NCBI RefSeq assembly: GCF_003367375.1
Contig: NZ_CP031416.1
Location: forward strand, 813,501 to 877,500
DNA from: Gallaecimonas mangrovi
GTDB taxonomy: Bacteria > Pseudomonadota > Gammaproteobacteria > Enterobacterales > Gallaecimonadaceae
DNA: 64,000 nucleotides
Direction of reading: 5' to 3'
Positions within the stretch are counted from its first letter, which is position 1; every line of letters starts with the position of its first letter. Below, in pieces: positions 1 through 9,253 of this stretch. The position numbers were made by a program, and so were the translations under genes. The notes under the pieces were generated by a model that worked only from the letters and a program-made list of their open reading frames with translations, had not been told where the DNA came from and searched no databases.

Positions 1-1067
1 AAAAGGGCGTTAACCCTTATTATCGCCAGCTGTTTAAAACTTCGCTGGACGGCACTAAGGCCACACTGCTGACCCCGGAAAAAGCCGACCACACCATTAG
101 CATGTCCAAAGACGGCAGCTACTTTGTGGATAGCTATTCCACCCCAACCACGCCACCGGTCACAGTGCTGCGCGCCGCCAGCGACGGCCATGTGATTGCC
201 ACTGTTGCCAAGGCCGACATCTCCCGTTTAAAAGCCAATGGCTGGGTGGCGCCTGAGCAAATTACCGTAACCGGCCGCGACGGCAAAACCACCCTTTATG
301 GTTTGATGTTCAAACCCACTAACTTTGACCCGAACAAAAAGTACCCGATCATTGACTACGTATACCCCGGCCCGCAAACCGGTTCGGTACGTGGCCGCAG
401 CTTCTTGGCATCCCGCGCCGACCACCAAGCACTGGCGGAACTGGGCTTTATTGTGGTGGCCATCGACGGCATGGGTACCCCTTGGCGCTCCAAGTCCTTC
501 CACGACACCTGGTATGGCGATATGGGCGACAACACCCTGCCGGACCAAGTCAAAGCGGTGAAAGAACTGGGTAAACGCTACCCCTGGATTGATATGAGCC
601 GTATCGGTATCTGGGGCCACTCCGGTGGCGGTAACACCACCGCTGACGCCATGTTCCGCTACCCTGATTTCTTCAAGGTGGGCTGGGCCGAGTCGGGTAA
701 CCACGACAACCGCATTTATGAAGCGGATTGGGGTGAGAAATACCAAGGCCTGGTGAAAAACAACAAAGATGGCACCAGCAACTACGACAATCAGTCCAAC
801 CCGCTGTTGGTGAAAAACCTCAAAGGCAAATTGATGCTGACCTACGGCAATGTTGACGACAACGTGCCGCCGCAAAACACCCAAGTGGTGATTGAAGAGT
901 TGATCAAGGCCAACAAACCCTTCGACATGATTGCCATTCCTAATGCCCGTCATGCTTACGGTTATGCCACCCCTTACATCACCAAACGCCGTTGGGACTA
1001 TTTTGTGAAATACCTACAGGGCGCAACCCCTGCTGACTACCAGCTAAAAGCCTGGCCTTGGTACTAA
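1..1067 (+). CDS. S9 family peptidase (DPP IV-like), 3' part
   Basis: The reading frame is open from the window edge, so the N-terminal beta-propeller lies outside. The visible part is the alpha/beta-hydrolase catalytic domain of a prolyl oligopeptidase / dipeptidyl peptidase IV type serine peptidase, which removes dipeptides from peptide N-termini. The nucleophile motif reads GHSGGG, where DPP IV enzymes usually have GWSYGG. The acid is likely in YGNVDDNVPP and the base in NARHAYG, in the expected order. An intact C-terminus is followed by a strong hairpin terminator. The family is secure; the substrate and the possible signal peptide cannot be judged from this fragment. Confidence 0.88.
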   Translation, partial: KGVNPYYRQLFKTSLDGTKATLLTPEKADHTISMSKDGSYFVDSYSTPTTPPVTVLRAASDGHVIATVAKADISRLKANGWVAPEQITVTGRDGKTTLYGLMFKPTNFDPNKKYPIIDYVYPGPQTGSVRGRSFLASRADHQALAELGFIVVAIDGMGTPWRSKSFHDTWYGDMGDNTLPDQVKAVKELGKRYPWIDMSRIGIWGHSGGGNTTADAMFRYPDFFKVGWAESGNHDNRIYEADWGEKYQGLVKNNKDGTSNYDNQSNPLLVKNLKGKLMLTYGNVDDNVPPQNTQVVIEELIKANKPFDMIAIPNARHAYGYATPYITKRRWDYFVKYLQGATPADYQLKAWPWY

Positions 1068-1080
1068 GGCCTGCCTTATA

Positions 1081-1109
1081 AAAAAACCGGCCTTGGGCCG
1101 GTTTTTTTA
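1081..1109. terminator. bidirectional rho-independent terminator
   Basis: A 12-bp perfect stem (arms 1081-1092 and 1096-1107, loop TTG) has A-runs on one side and T-runs on the other. It can therefore end both the peptidase gene and the convergent AraC gene, whose stop codon lies inside it at 1107-1109. Confidence 0.9.
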
Positions 1110-1970
1110 TGCCTGGCGATAGGCCGAAGGGCTGATGCCTTCGGCGGCTTTAAAGCGGTTAGAAAAATGGCTGGCTGAACTAAACCCGCAGCCATGGGCG
1201 ATGTCGGTCAGGCTCGCGTTACTGTGGGCAAGTAAAGCTTTGGCTCGCGCCAGGCGGCGGCCCAGCACATATTGATGTGGGGCTTGGCCCAGGCTTTGTT
1301 TAAACATGCGGGCAAAGTGATATTCGCTAAGGCCAGCCTCGGCGGCCAGGGTACTTAGCAGTAATGGTTCGGCCAGGTACTGCTCGATATATTCGGTCAC
1401 CCGCTTGGCAACAACCGGTGCCAAACCACCGCGAACGGCTGGCAAACGCCAGTCAAAGTGACCATAGCGGCTTAACAGGTGGGTAAGAAGCAGGTTGGTT
1501 GCTGACGATAACACCAACTTATGGCTGTGATCGTGCCACTGGTGGCGCAGTAAAAACTGCCGGTACAAGGCGGTTATTTGCTTATCTTCAACAAAAATGC
1601 GTTCCTGCAAATCAATGGCAAAGGGGCTTTTGTCCCAGGTTTGCTCGGTAAGCTTGCGTAAATGGCCATCGGTGAAATAAAGGTGCACAAAGCTCAGCTT
1701 GCCGCGAATGTCCCAACTGGACTCACTGTGCCTTGGTAGTACGCAAGCCCGGTTAGGGCCGCCACCGTTATGCCATTGATCACCGTTTTTATGGTAGCTC
1801 TCGTAACCATCGGCCACATAGAGGCTCAAGGTGTGGTGGTCGGGGCATTGGGTAATGCGGTCAAAATGATTAGACCAGGCGGCAAGCTCAATACCATTGT
1901 CCAGCTCCAGGTTGTCATGCAGCTGGGTATTGTGCTGGGCCAACAGATTAAAAGCTTGGTAGCGGGACAT
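1107..1970 (-). CDS. AraC family transcriptional regulator
   Basis: 287 residues from the ATG at 1970 (MSRYQAF). Upstream in-frame codons would extend it to 2087, but that stretch overlaps the divergent gene's control region and has no regulator-like content. The N-terminal half looks like an AraC ligand-binding cupin domain. The C-terminal ~100 residues hold two helix-turn-helix motifs (LSTLAAEAGLSEYHFARMF and SLTDIAHGCGFSSASHFSNRF) and end in the typical ISPSAYR signature. It is divergent from the EamA exporter at 2138, with 167 bp between them, so it probably controls that exporter. The ligand is unknown. Confidence 0.85.
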   Translation of the reverse strand: MSRYQAFNLLAQHNTQLHDNLELDNGIELAAWSNHFDRITQCPDHHTLSLYVADGYESYHKNGDQWHNGGGPNRACVLPRHSESSWDIRGKLSFVHLYFTDGHLRKLTEQTWDKSPFAIDLQERIFVEDKQITALYRQFLLRHQWHDHSHKLVLSSATNLLLTHLLSRYGHFDWRLPAVRGGLAPVVAKRVTEYIEQYLAEPLLLSTLAAEAGLSEYHFARMFKQSLGQAPHQYVLGRRLARAKALLAHSNASLTDIAHGCGFSSASHFSNRFKAAEGISPSAYRQA

Positions 1971-2137
1971 GGTTATCAACAATTGCCGAATGAAAATCGA
2001 TTCTATCGGCGGCGGCTTTGGGGAGCCAGATAAGGGCCAAAGAAAACCGCAAGAACGTGCAAGTGTAAGCACCAAGCTGCAAGCCAATCATCGTCACAAA
2101 CGCCAGGATAGCTCTTTGCATGCAAAGGAGCGCTGTT

Positions 2138-3052
2138 ATGACCTGGCTGTTATACACCGCAGTGGTACTTATTTGGGGCAGTACCTGGCTTGCCATTGGC
2201 CTGCAACAAGGCCCGGTGGCGGCAACGGTTTCGGTGTTTTACCGTTTCCTGCTGGCATCGGTACTGCTGTTAACGGTGCTAGCGCTGAGCCGGCGCCTAA
2301 AGGCGATTGGCACTGTGGGCCATGGCTGGTGCCTGGTGCAAGGTGCCTGTGTTTTTGGTTTTAACTTTTACTGCTTTTATCACGCAGCCGCCCATATTAG
2401 CACCGGTATGGAAGCGGTTATCTTCTCGATGGCTGTGGTGTTTAACGCCTTCAATGGTGCGCTTTTCTTTCGCCAGCCGTTACCGCCGGGGCTGTGGTTG
2501 GCGGCGTTGCTGGGGCTGGGGGGCATGCTGGTGCTTTTTTGGCCCGAACTCGCAACTGTTAGGCCCAATCGGGCTTTTTTTACCGGTATTGGTCTCAGTA
2601 TGTTGGGAAGCTACTGCTTTTCCCTTGGCAACATGATCAGCCAGCAACACCAGCGCCAGGGGCGCGATTTATTCAGTACCAATGCCTGGGGTATGGCCTA
2701 TGGCGCCTTATTAATGGGGCTATTGGCGCTGACACAACACGAGACCTTTCGCCTTGACTGGCGACCATCTTACCTAGGGGCATTGCTGTATTTGGTGGTG
2801 TTTGGCTCCATTTTGGGGTTTGGCGCTTACTTCGCGCTTATCCACCGCATTGGTGCCAGCCAAGCAGCCTATAGCACCTTGTTGTTTCCGCTGGTGGCTT
2901 TGGTTATCTCAACCGTGGTTGAAGGCTATCAATGGCAGCCACATACGGTGCTCGGTGTAAGCCTTATTTTGCTGGGGAATCTGGCGATATTGCCCCGGGT
3001 AAGGCTGGGGCTGCGGCGCTGGCGCAGCGCGATTGGCCGTTGGTCTGGCTAA
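2138..3052 (+). CDS. EamA/DMT family transporter
   Basis: 304 residues, start at the ATG at 2138, chosen because AAGGAG sits 7 nt upstream. An earlier in-frame ATG at 2120 would place the start before this ribosome binding site. The protein is almost wholly hydrophobic, with about ten predicted membrane helices in two EamA repeats. The N-terminal motif WGSTWLAIG is typical of drug/metabolite exporters of the inner membrane. Divergent from the AraC gene, a common regulator-exporter pairing. The substrate cannot be read from sequence; amino acids or small metabolites are usual for the family. Confidence 0.85.
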   Translation: MTWLLYTAVVLIWGSTWLAIGLQQGPVAATVSVFYRFLLASVLLLTVLALSRRLKAIGTVGHGWCLVQGACVFGFNFYCFYHAAAHISTGMEAVIFSMAVVFNAFNGALFFRQPLPPGLWLAALLGLGGMLVLFWPELATVRPNRAFFTGIGLSMLGSYCFSLGNMISQQHQRQGRDLFSTNAWGMAYGALLMGLLALTQHETFRLDWRPSYLGALLYLVVFGSILGFGAYFALIHRIGASQAAYSTLLFPLVALVISTVVEGYQWQPHTVLGVSLILLGNLAILPRVRLGLRRWRSAIGRWSG

Positions 3053-3242
3053 GGCGCCACCAGCGCGGCGGCCCGAATAAAGCGAGTGCATTATTTGTAA
3101 CGTGCTGATATTCGGTGTTTTTACGGATTTTAGGGGCGCTGCGTCTAAGCAGGATAACGCCAGGGCCGGTTTTTAGTTCAACCGCAAGCAAGGCGTAAAC
3201 ATGCAAAAGCGATTGCTAATAAGATTTGATCTCATCTTTGTC

Positions 3243-3261
3243 AGGGATGATAATCATGCGC
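3243..3261. promoter_or_regulatory. candidate Fur box
   Basis: The stretch ATGATAATCAT at 3247-3257 matches the central 11 bases of the Fur consensus GATAATGATAATCATTATC exactly; about 12 of 19 positions match overall. It lies about 45 bp before the start of a TonB-dependent siderophore receptor, where a Fur operator is expected. Iron repression is inferred. Confidence 0.55.
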
Positions 3262-3299
3262 ATTCATTAATATCGCTCTCTTTATTAAGGCGTTTTCTG

Positions 3300-5528
3300 A
3301 TGTCACGCATTCCTGCTATGAAATACCTCCCCCTGGCCCTTGCTGTTCAATTAGCCCTGGCAGGGGTTGCTGTCGCCGCTGATAACTCCAATCAAACCAG
3401 CACCGCCGCGGCCAGCAAAAAAGCGACCGATAACAAAGATAAAAACATTGAAACCATCACCGTTACCGCCAGCGCCGATGCTTCCCGTGACGGTTTGATT
3501 GGCGCTTTTGCCGGTGGCCAAGTAGCCAAGGGCCAGCGCGCCGGTTTACTGGGCACCACCGACTACATGGACAGCCCCTTTAGCGGCACCGCCTATACCA
3601 ACAAATTTATTACCGACATTCAGGCCGAAGGCGTGGGCGACGTGCTGGAGCACGATCCCGGGGTGCGGGTTGCTCGCGGTTTTGGCAACTTTCAGGAAAG
3701 CTACTTTATTCGCGGCTTTTTGCTGTACTCGGACGAAATGTCCTACAACGGCCTTTATGGCGTATTGCCGCGCCAGTATGTGTCATCTGAAATTATCCAG
3801 CGGGTAGAAGTACTGCGCGGCGCCAGCACCTTTTTAAACGGCATGTCGCCGAGCGGTAACGCCATTGGCGGTAGCGTTAACCTGGTGCCCAAAAGGGCCA
3901 GCAACGACAATAAAACCGACATTACCTTAGGCTTTAATGACCAGGGCCAAGGCTATGGCGCTGCCGACATTAGCCGCCGCTTTGGCGACAACGACAGCCA
4001 GGGCATTCGCGTTAACGTTGCGCACCGTGAAGGCGATACCGACGTTGATGGCGAAAGCGTTAACACCGATGTTGGCTCTGTGGGCTATGACTGGCGTGGC
4101 GACAAGGCGCGGGTTTCTGCCGGCCTGACCTTCCAAGACCGCAAACTCAAAGATGGCCGCCCCTCTATCACCTTATCTGGGGTTACCAGCGTACCGGCGT
4201 TGCCCGATGTCGACGCCAACTACGGCCAGGACTGGACCCATTCCGACGAACGCGACCTCTTCGGCACCCTGCGCGCTGAATACGACTTGAGCGATAACGT
4301 TACCGCTTGGGCGGCCGTTGGTGCCCGCCATTCTAACGAAGACAACTCCCTGGCCAATATCACTCTGACCGACAGCCAAACTGGCGACGGTTACACCTAC
4401 CGCGCCGACAACGTGCGGGTTGATGACGTGTTTAGTGCAGAGGTGGGCATTCGCGGTAGCAATAGCTTCGGTGGGGTCAGCAATAAATGGGCGCTGGCGG
4501 GCGACTATTACAACATGACCTCAAAAAATGCCTACGCCTGGGGCGATTACACCGGTACCTATACCACCAATATTTATCACCCCACCCAGTACGCCAAGCC
4601 CAGCAATGACTTCTTTGGCGCCGGTGACATGAGTAGCCCCGGCAAAACCGGCAGCACCGAACTGCCAAGCTTGGCGTTGTCTGACACCTTAGGCTTTATG
4701 GACGACAGCCTGCTGGTTACCCTGGGTGCTCGTTATCAGGATATGGAAGTACGCAACTACGCCTACGGCACCGGCATTCAAAGCAGCAAATACGATGACT
4801 CGCGGGTGTCTCCTTCGGCGGGCGTGGTTTACAAACTCACCGACTGGGCTTCGCTGTACGCCAACTACATCGAAGCGCTGGCCCAGGGCGATAGCGCCAG
4901 TTCTACCGCCGTAAATGCCGGCGAGCAGCTGTCGCCTTATGTGTCCAAACAAAAAGAAGTTGGGGCGAAGTTCGACGGCGGCAACATTGGCGCCACCCTG
5001 GCTTACTTCACTACCGATAAACCCAGCGGTTACGTTAACGACCAAAACGTCTTTGGTGCCTACGGCAAAGACAAACACCAAGGGGTGGAAGTCACCTTCT
5101 TTGGTGAACCTTTAGACGGGGTGTCGGTATTGGGCGGCGTAACCTATTTGGATGCCAAACAAAAAGACACCGCCGATGGCGCCACCGACGGCAACTGGGT
5201 AATTGGTACCGCTAAATGGCAGGGCAACCTGGGTGTGACCTGGCAGCTGCCTTGGGTGTATGGCCTGAGCCTTGATGCGCAAGCGGTGTCTACCGGTTCT
5301 CGTTATGCCGATGCCGCCAACACCCTGCAAGTGGCCGGGTGGACCCGCTTTGACATGGGCGCCAAATACAGCACGACTCTGCTTAACCACGATGTCACCA
5401 TCAATGCCCGTATCCAAAACCTGACCGATAAAAACTATTGGTCTTCAGTGGGGGGCTACCCTGGCCAAGGCTACTTGGTGCAAGGCGCGCCCCGCAGCGT
5501 GAATGTGGAAGCGCGCTTCTCGTTCTAA
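3300..5528 (+). CDS. TonB-dependent siderophore receptor
   Basis: 742 residues from the ATG at 3300 (MSRIPAMKYLP); MKYLP at 3318 is an alternative. A signal peptide ends near AGVAVAA. A TonB box-like ETITVTA follows about residue 50, then a plug domain (GDVLEHDPGVRVARGFGNFQ; RVEVLRGAST; GGSVNLVPKRA) and a 22-strand barrel ending in ARFSF with a terminal aromatic residue. The plug is of the FcuA/FhuA-like ferric siderophore class. It transports a ferric chelate across the outer membrane using TonB energy. A Fur-like box lies upstream and a strong terminator downstream. The exact siderophore is not identifiable. Confidence 0.9.
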   Translation: MSRIPAMKYLPLALAVQLALAGVAVAADNSNQTSTAAASKKATDNKDKNIETITVTASADASRDGLIGAFAGGQVAKGQRAGLLGTTDYMDSPFSGTAYTNKFITDIQAEGVGDVLEHDPGVRVARGFGNFQESYFIRGFLLYSDEMSYNGLYGVLPRQYVSSEIIQRVEVLRGASTFLNGMSPSGNAIGGSVNLVPKRASNDNKTDITLGFNDQGQGYGAADISRRFGDNDSQGIRVNVAHREGDTDVDGESVNTDVGSVGYDWRGDKARVSAGLTFQDRKLKDGRPSITLSGVTSVPALPDVDANYGQDWTHSDERDLFGTLRAEYDLSDNVTAWAAVGARHSNEDNSLANITLTDSQTGDGYTYRADNVRVDDVFSAEVGIRGSNSFGGVSNKWALAGDYYNMTSKNAYAWGDYTGTYTTNIYHPTQYAKPSNDFFGAGDMSSPGKTGSTELPSLALSDTLGFMDDSLLVTLGARYQDMEVRNYAYGTGIQSSKYDDSRVSPSAGVVYKLTDWASLYANYIEALAQGDSASSTAVNAGEQLSPYVSKQKEVGAKFDGGNIGATLAYFTTDKPSGYVNDQNVFGAYGKDKHQGVEVTFFGEPLDGVSVLGGVTYLDAKQKDTADGATDGNWVIGTAKWQGNLGVTWQLPWVYGLSLDAQAVSTGSRYADAANTLQVAGWTRFDMGAKYSTTLLNHDVTINARIQNLTDKNYWSSVGGYPGQGYLVQGAPRSVNVEARFSF

Positions 5529-5540
5529 GCTGATTGATTA

Positions 5541-5570
5541 AAAAAACCGGCCTTTGGGCCGGTTTTTTTT
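5541..5570. terminator. bidirectional rho-independent terminator
   Basis: Stem AAAAAACCGGCC at 5541-5552 pairs with 5557-5568 around a TTTG loop, followed by a T-run. It lies between the convergent receptor gene and pqiC. Confidence 0.9.
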
Positions 5571-6157
5571 TATGGGCAAACGCCTTTACCTGCCACGAGC
5601 CCCTTGGCGGTGCTGGCTAGGCTGTCGGCAAAGGCGGCCAGGGTTTGCTGCTGCGCGTTCACCAGCGCATCAATGCCCGGCGGTACCGGGTGTTGCAATT
5701 GGCTGTGGCAAAGCAGGGTTTTACCTTTAAAGCCCAACTGCCAGTCGGCACTGAAGGTAAAGCGCTTGCCGGGCCAGCTTTCAAAGCGGCGCACCTGCAC
5801 CTTAACCCTTAGCTTGGGTAAGTTGCTGGTTTGAAAGCCGTCGCTGCGGCTGGCGTGCAAGCGGTCTTCGAGTAATAGCGCCACGCTATTTTGCAACTCT
5901 TCTGGCAGCGGCGACAGCCAGCGCTTGTTGTCGAGAATTTGCAGTTGGCTGTTGGAGCTGTGTATTACCAACTGCGGCTGATCCAGCTGCGCGGGTACGC
6001 CAACGCTGGCAATGGCCAGGCGGTAAGGGGCGCTAATGCTGCTTTGGCCCTGGCTAACCGGCGCCAGGGTGTAATATTGCACCGGCGCGCTGGAGCTGGC
6101 GCAAGCGCTTAATAGTGGCAGTGCTAGCAGCGGCAAGAGGTGGCGAACAGGCCTCAT
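5570..6157 (-). CDS. pqiC: PqiC family outer membrane lipoprotein
   Basis: 195 residues. The lipobox LLSACAS near residue 16-19 marks a lipoprotein, and YYTLAP at about residue 28 is the usual opening of the PqiC/YmbA (ABC-type transport auxiliary lipoprotein) family. In E. coli PqiC anchors the PqiB tunnel to the outer membrane and helps lipid movement between membranes. The ATG at 6157 overlaps the pqiB stop in an ATGA junction, so the two are translationally coupled. Last gene of the pqiA1-pqiA2-pqiB-pqiC operon. Confidence 0.85.
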   Translation of the reverse strand: MRPVRHLLPLLALPLLSACASSSAPVQYYTLAPVSQGQSSISAPYRLAIASVGVPAQLDQPQLVIHSSNSQLQILDNKRWLSPLPEELQNSVALLLEDRLHASRSDGFQTSNLPKLRVKVQVRRFESWPGKRFTFSADWQLGFKGKTLLCHSQLQHPVPPGIDALVNAQQQTLAAFADSLASTAKGLVAGKGVCP

Positions 6158-7764
6158 TGCTTGGTCTCCTTGTTGTCATCGTCTGGGCGACCGAGCAGCA
6201 ACGACTCGGGGTGGCGGCTAAGTTGGTCAACCAATGCCCGCACCGAACGGGCCGCGCGCTGTAATTCCAGCAGGGTTTGGCCAAGGTTTTGCTGCAAGGC
6301 GGCATCTGGCCCCAGCATCTGGTTGGCATTGCCCAAGGTGGTATGCAGGCTATCAAGGTTCTGATTCACCTTCGGCAGTAGCTGGCCGTTAATGCCCTTA
6401 AGGGTGGTATCAAGATCCGCCAGGGTGTGGTTGAGGTTATTACCAATTTGGTCAAAGGGAATTTTGTTGACCTTATTTACGATATTGCCCAGCTGCTCTT
6501 GCAGCTTGTCGAACTGGCCACCCACGGTGGGCAGCACCAGCTCGCCGTTGTTATCGACGCTAACGCTGGCCGGTTTGGCGTTAGGCATAAAATCGATGGC
6601 CACGTACAGCTTGCCGGTTAACAAGTTACCGGTTTTGGCCTGGGCGCGCAGGCCGTGTTGAACCATGGTTTTAATAAAGGACAGGCCCTGGGCTTCATCG
6701 CCATCGGCTTGTGGCAGCTTTTTGGCAACATTGCCCAGCCGTTCGGGGTAAATGCGAATACCTACCAGCGTCGAAAAGTTTTTACTGTCGGCGTTGTAAT
6801 CGAGATCGACCGATTCCACGTGGCCGATATTAAGCCCTAAGAACTCCACCGGTGCGTCTACTTCCAAGCCGCGCAGCGACTGTGAAAAACGCATCTTTAC
6901 CGGCACCGAAGGGCCGTCTTGGCGGGCAAGGGCCGTTTGCTTGTCTTTGGCCAGCACAAAATGGCTGTCGCTCTTGGCCTGGGTTTGGTCGTCGCTGGAG
7001 GTAGAAAAGGCAATGCCCCCGGCCAGCAGGGTGGCCACAGACTGGGTGTTGAGGGTAAAGCCTTCGGCATTAAGGCTTAAATCAACGCCGCTGGCATTCC
7101 AAAAGTGGCTGTTTTTACTAACAAACTTATCAAAAGGCGCCTTGATGAAAATATGTAAGGTCACGCCCTTACCGTTTTTATCCAACTGATACGACGCCAC
7201 ATGGCCCACCTGAATGCGCCGGTAGTAAATGGGCGAGTTCACATCCAGCGAGCCCAAGTCTTTACTGTGCAGCACATAGCTGGTGCCCGGTACCCGGCTG
7301 ACCACACTGGGCGGCGTTTCAAGGCCGGTAAACTGCTTTACGTACTGGCTGGATTTACCTTCGTCAGCCGCGATGTAAGCGCCCGAGAGCACGGTGTCGA
7401 TACCCGACACGCCGCCGGCGCCAATGCGCGGCCGCACCACCCAGAACAGGGTGTCTTTTTTGGTGAGGAACTCGGCACTGTTATTGAGGTTTACCTTAGC
7501 TTCAATATGGTCGTGGTCGGGGCTTAAGGTGACGTCTTCCAAGGTGCCCACCTGAATATCCATGTACTTGACCGGTGTTTTACCCGGCTCCAGTCCCGCA
7601 GCGGTATCGAACTGAATGGTGATGGTGGGGCCTTGGCTCAGCCAGCCTTTTACCAGCAGGGTAACGGCAACGGCCAGCGCCACCAGTGGTACCAGCCACA
7701 CCAGTGACAATGACCATTTACGGTGCACTATCTGCGGTTTATCGGGGCCATTATTGTTGTCCAT
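6154..7764 (-). CDS. pqiB: PqiB MCE-domain intermembrane transport protein
   Basis: 536 residues (E. coli PqiB is 546). Start at the ATG at 7764 (MDNNNGPDKP), supported by AAGGAG a few bases upstream; this overlaps the end of pqiA2 by 14 bp. One membrane segment near residues 18-38 is followed by three MCE repeats (for example FDTAAGLEPGKTPVKYMDIQVGTLEDV, seen here as separate short matches; KMRFSQSLRGLEVDAPVEFLG) and a C-terminal amphipathic region that in PqiB forms a periplasmic needle. It is inferred to bridge inner and outer membrane for lipid transport. Confidence 0.9.
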   Translation of the reverse strand: MDNNNGPDKPQIVHRKWSLSLVWLVPLVALAVAVTLLVKGWLSQGPTITIQFDTAAGLEPGKTPVKYMDIQVGTLEDVTLSPDHDHIEAKVNLNNSAEFLTKKDTLFWVVRPRIGAGGVSGIDTVLSGAYIAADEGKSSQYVKQFTGLETPPSVVSRVPGTSYVLHSKDLGSLDVNSPIYYRRIQVGHVASYQLDKNGKGVTLHIFIKAPFDKFVSKNSHFWNASGVDLSLNAEGFTLNTQSVATLLAGGIAFSTSSDDQTQAKSDSHFVLAKDKQTALARQDGPSVPVKMRFSQSLRGLEVDAPVEFLGLNIGHVESVDLDYNADSKNFSTLVGIRIYPERLGNVAKKLPQADGDEAQGLSFIKTMVQHGLRAQAKTGNLLTGKLYVAIDFMPNAKPASVSVDNNGELVLPTVGGQFDKLQEQLGNIVNKVNKIPFDQIGNNLNHTLADLDTTLKGINGQLLPKVNQNLDSLHTTLGNANQMLGPDAALQQNLGQTLLELQRAARSVRALVDQLSRHPESLLLGRPDDDNKETKQ

Positions 7765-8365
7765 GGGGCTCCTTGTCGTCCCAGATGTAGCGGGGGTCAA
7801 AACTCATTGAACAAAGCATGGTGAGCAGTACCACCAGCCCAAAAAACAAAATGCCAGGCTCTGGCACCACATGACTTAAGTTGTGAAAGCGCACTAATGC
7901 CGATACCAGCGCCACCACAATCACATCCAGCATCGACCAGTAACCGATAAGCTCCACCAGCCGGTACAAGCGGGCGCGGGCGCGGCGGCCTTTTTGGTAG
8001 CCAAACTGGCTTGATAACAGCAAAAAGCCCAGTACTAAAAACTTGGTACAGGGCACCAGCACGCTGGCAACAAAAATGATAAGCGCAATGTCCCAGGCAC
8101 CGGCATGCCAAAATTCAGCCACGCCGCCCAAAATGGTGCTAGCGCTGGTTTTACCCAGCAAGGTGGTGTTCATTACCGGCAGCAGATTGGCGGGAATATA
8201 AAACACCAGAGCCGCCAGCAGCAGCGCCCAGGCGCGGTTAAAACTGTCGGGTTTACGTGGGTGCAACCGGCTATTGCAGCGCGGGCAGTGGCTCTGGTCC
8301 CTTGCCACCACACGTTGGCAGTGGTGGCAGCTAATCAGGTTTAGGTGCTGGGCTTTAATGCTCAT
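7751..8365 (-). CDS. pqiA: PqiA family protein, second half-type subunit
   Basis: 204 residues from the ATG at 8365, which overlaps the stop of the upstream gene as ATGA. N-terminal zinc-ribbon cysteines (CHHC near residue 11 and CPRC near residue 25) are followed by four membrane helices. E. coli PqiA is one ~417-residue protein with two such halves; here the halves are separate genes. Inner-membrane partner of PqiB. The pairing with the neighbouring 200-residue gene and the position before pqiB support the call. Confidence 0.85.
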   Translation of the reverse strand: MSIKAQHLNLISCHHCQRVVARDQSHCPRCNSRLHPRKPDSFNRAWALLLAALVFYIPANLLPVMNTTLLGKTSASTILGGVAEFWHAGAWDIALIIFVASVLVPCTKFLVLGFLLLSSQFGYQKGRRARARLYRLVELIGYWSMLDVIVVALVSALVRFHNLSHVVPEPGILFFGLVVLLTMLCSMSFDPRYIWDDKEPHGQQ

Positions 8366-8964
8366 CTCTCTGTTAATGCCCATAACCGCTGTAAATCCAG
8401 TTGGGTAACCCCAATCAGCAGCAGCATCAGCGCCGCCAGTGCCCAAATGCCAGTACCGGCGCTGACCGTTAAATAGCCTGCTAATTTCACCACTGCCACC
8501 AAGGCACTTAATAGCGCCACTTCCACCATGCTCCAGGGCTTTAACAGCCTAAGGGTTTTAAGTGCCCATACATGGCCAGGTGCGCAGCGGCCCCGGCAGG
8601 CAAAAAGCAGCAGCCACAGCAGCAGTAACAGCTGCAAACCCGGCACCAGGATAACCACCAAGGCGGTGGGAATAGCGATGATAAGCTCCGGCCCCTGCGC
8701 CAGGTAATAAGCGGCTTGCCACAGGGTGGCATCGTTATGTAACCCCTGGTAATTGATGTGAATAATGGGGGTGAGGTTGGCCAGTAAAAAGCAGATAAAG
8801 GCGGCGAGGGTTAATGCCAGCCAATGGCCAATACCCAGGCGACTACCACGATACAACTTGGCGCCGCAGCAGCTACAGCGTGCCTGCTGGTGGGCAGCAA
8901 GGTTGGGGCGCTGCCAGACGCTGTCGCAATGCTCGCAGATAATAAGGTCCTTGTTGTCTGGCAT
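8362..8964 (-). CDS. pqiA: PqiA family protein, first half-type subunit
   Basis: 200 residues from the ATG at 8964 (MPDNKDLIICEHCD); a TTG at 8991 is the only longer option. A zinc ribbon (CEHC, then CSCCG) precedes about four membrane helices. Corresponds to the N-terminal half of E. coli PqiA. First gene of the four-gene minus-strand cluster, so the promoter should lie between 8970 and about 9100. PqiA is thought to hand lipids to, or anchor, the PqiB tunnel; its exact activity is not established. Confidence 0.82.
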   Translation of the reverse strand: MPDNKDLIICEHCDSVWQRPNLAAHQQARCSCCGAKLYRGSRLGIGHWLALTLAAFICFLLANLTPIIHINYQGLHNDATLWQAAYYLAQGPELIIAIPTALVVILVPGLQLLLLLWLLLFACRGRCAPGHVWALKTLRLLKPWSMVEVALLSALVAVVKLAGYLTVSAGTGIWALAALMLLLIGVTQLDLQRLWALTER

Positions 8965-9253
8965 TGGCGCCAAGTTCCCGTTGCAGGCCAAGGTGTTTAC
9001 GATATCCGTTTACTTCGGCTATCTCCACACAAGGTCGGTACTTATTCAGTAACAGTCTGAATTAGGAAGTGTTAAGTCAATAAGCCCCGGGCTTATGCCA
9101 GGCTATTGCTGTTACCACAATGTGTTACCATCAGCCTCTTTACAGCGCCTTTTCGATGGGAAATCCTCGGGCACTGGCCGAACCCAATATGGGTGGCGGC
9201 ACACCCTTATTTACTGCCAGGGGCCAGCCCCAGCGACCTAAAAAGGAGACAAT

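Noticed and set aside
228-953. Long antisense ORF of 241 codons opposite the S9 peptidase
   Set aside because: Shadow of codon bias in the real gene; no start signal and no domain.
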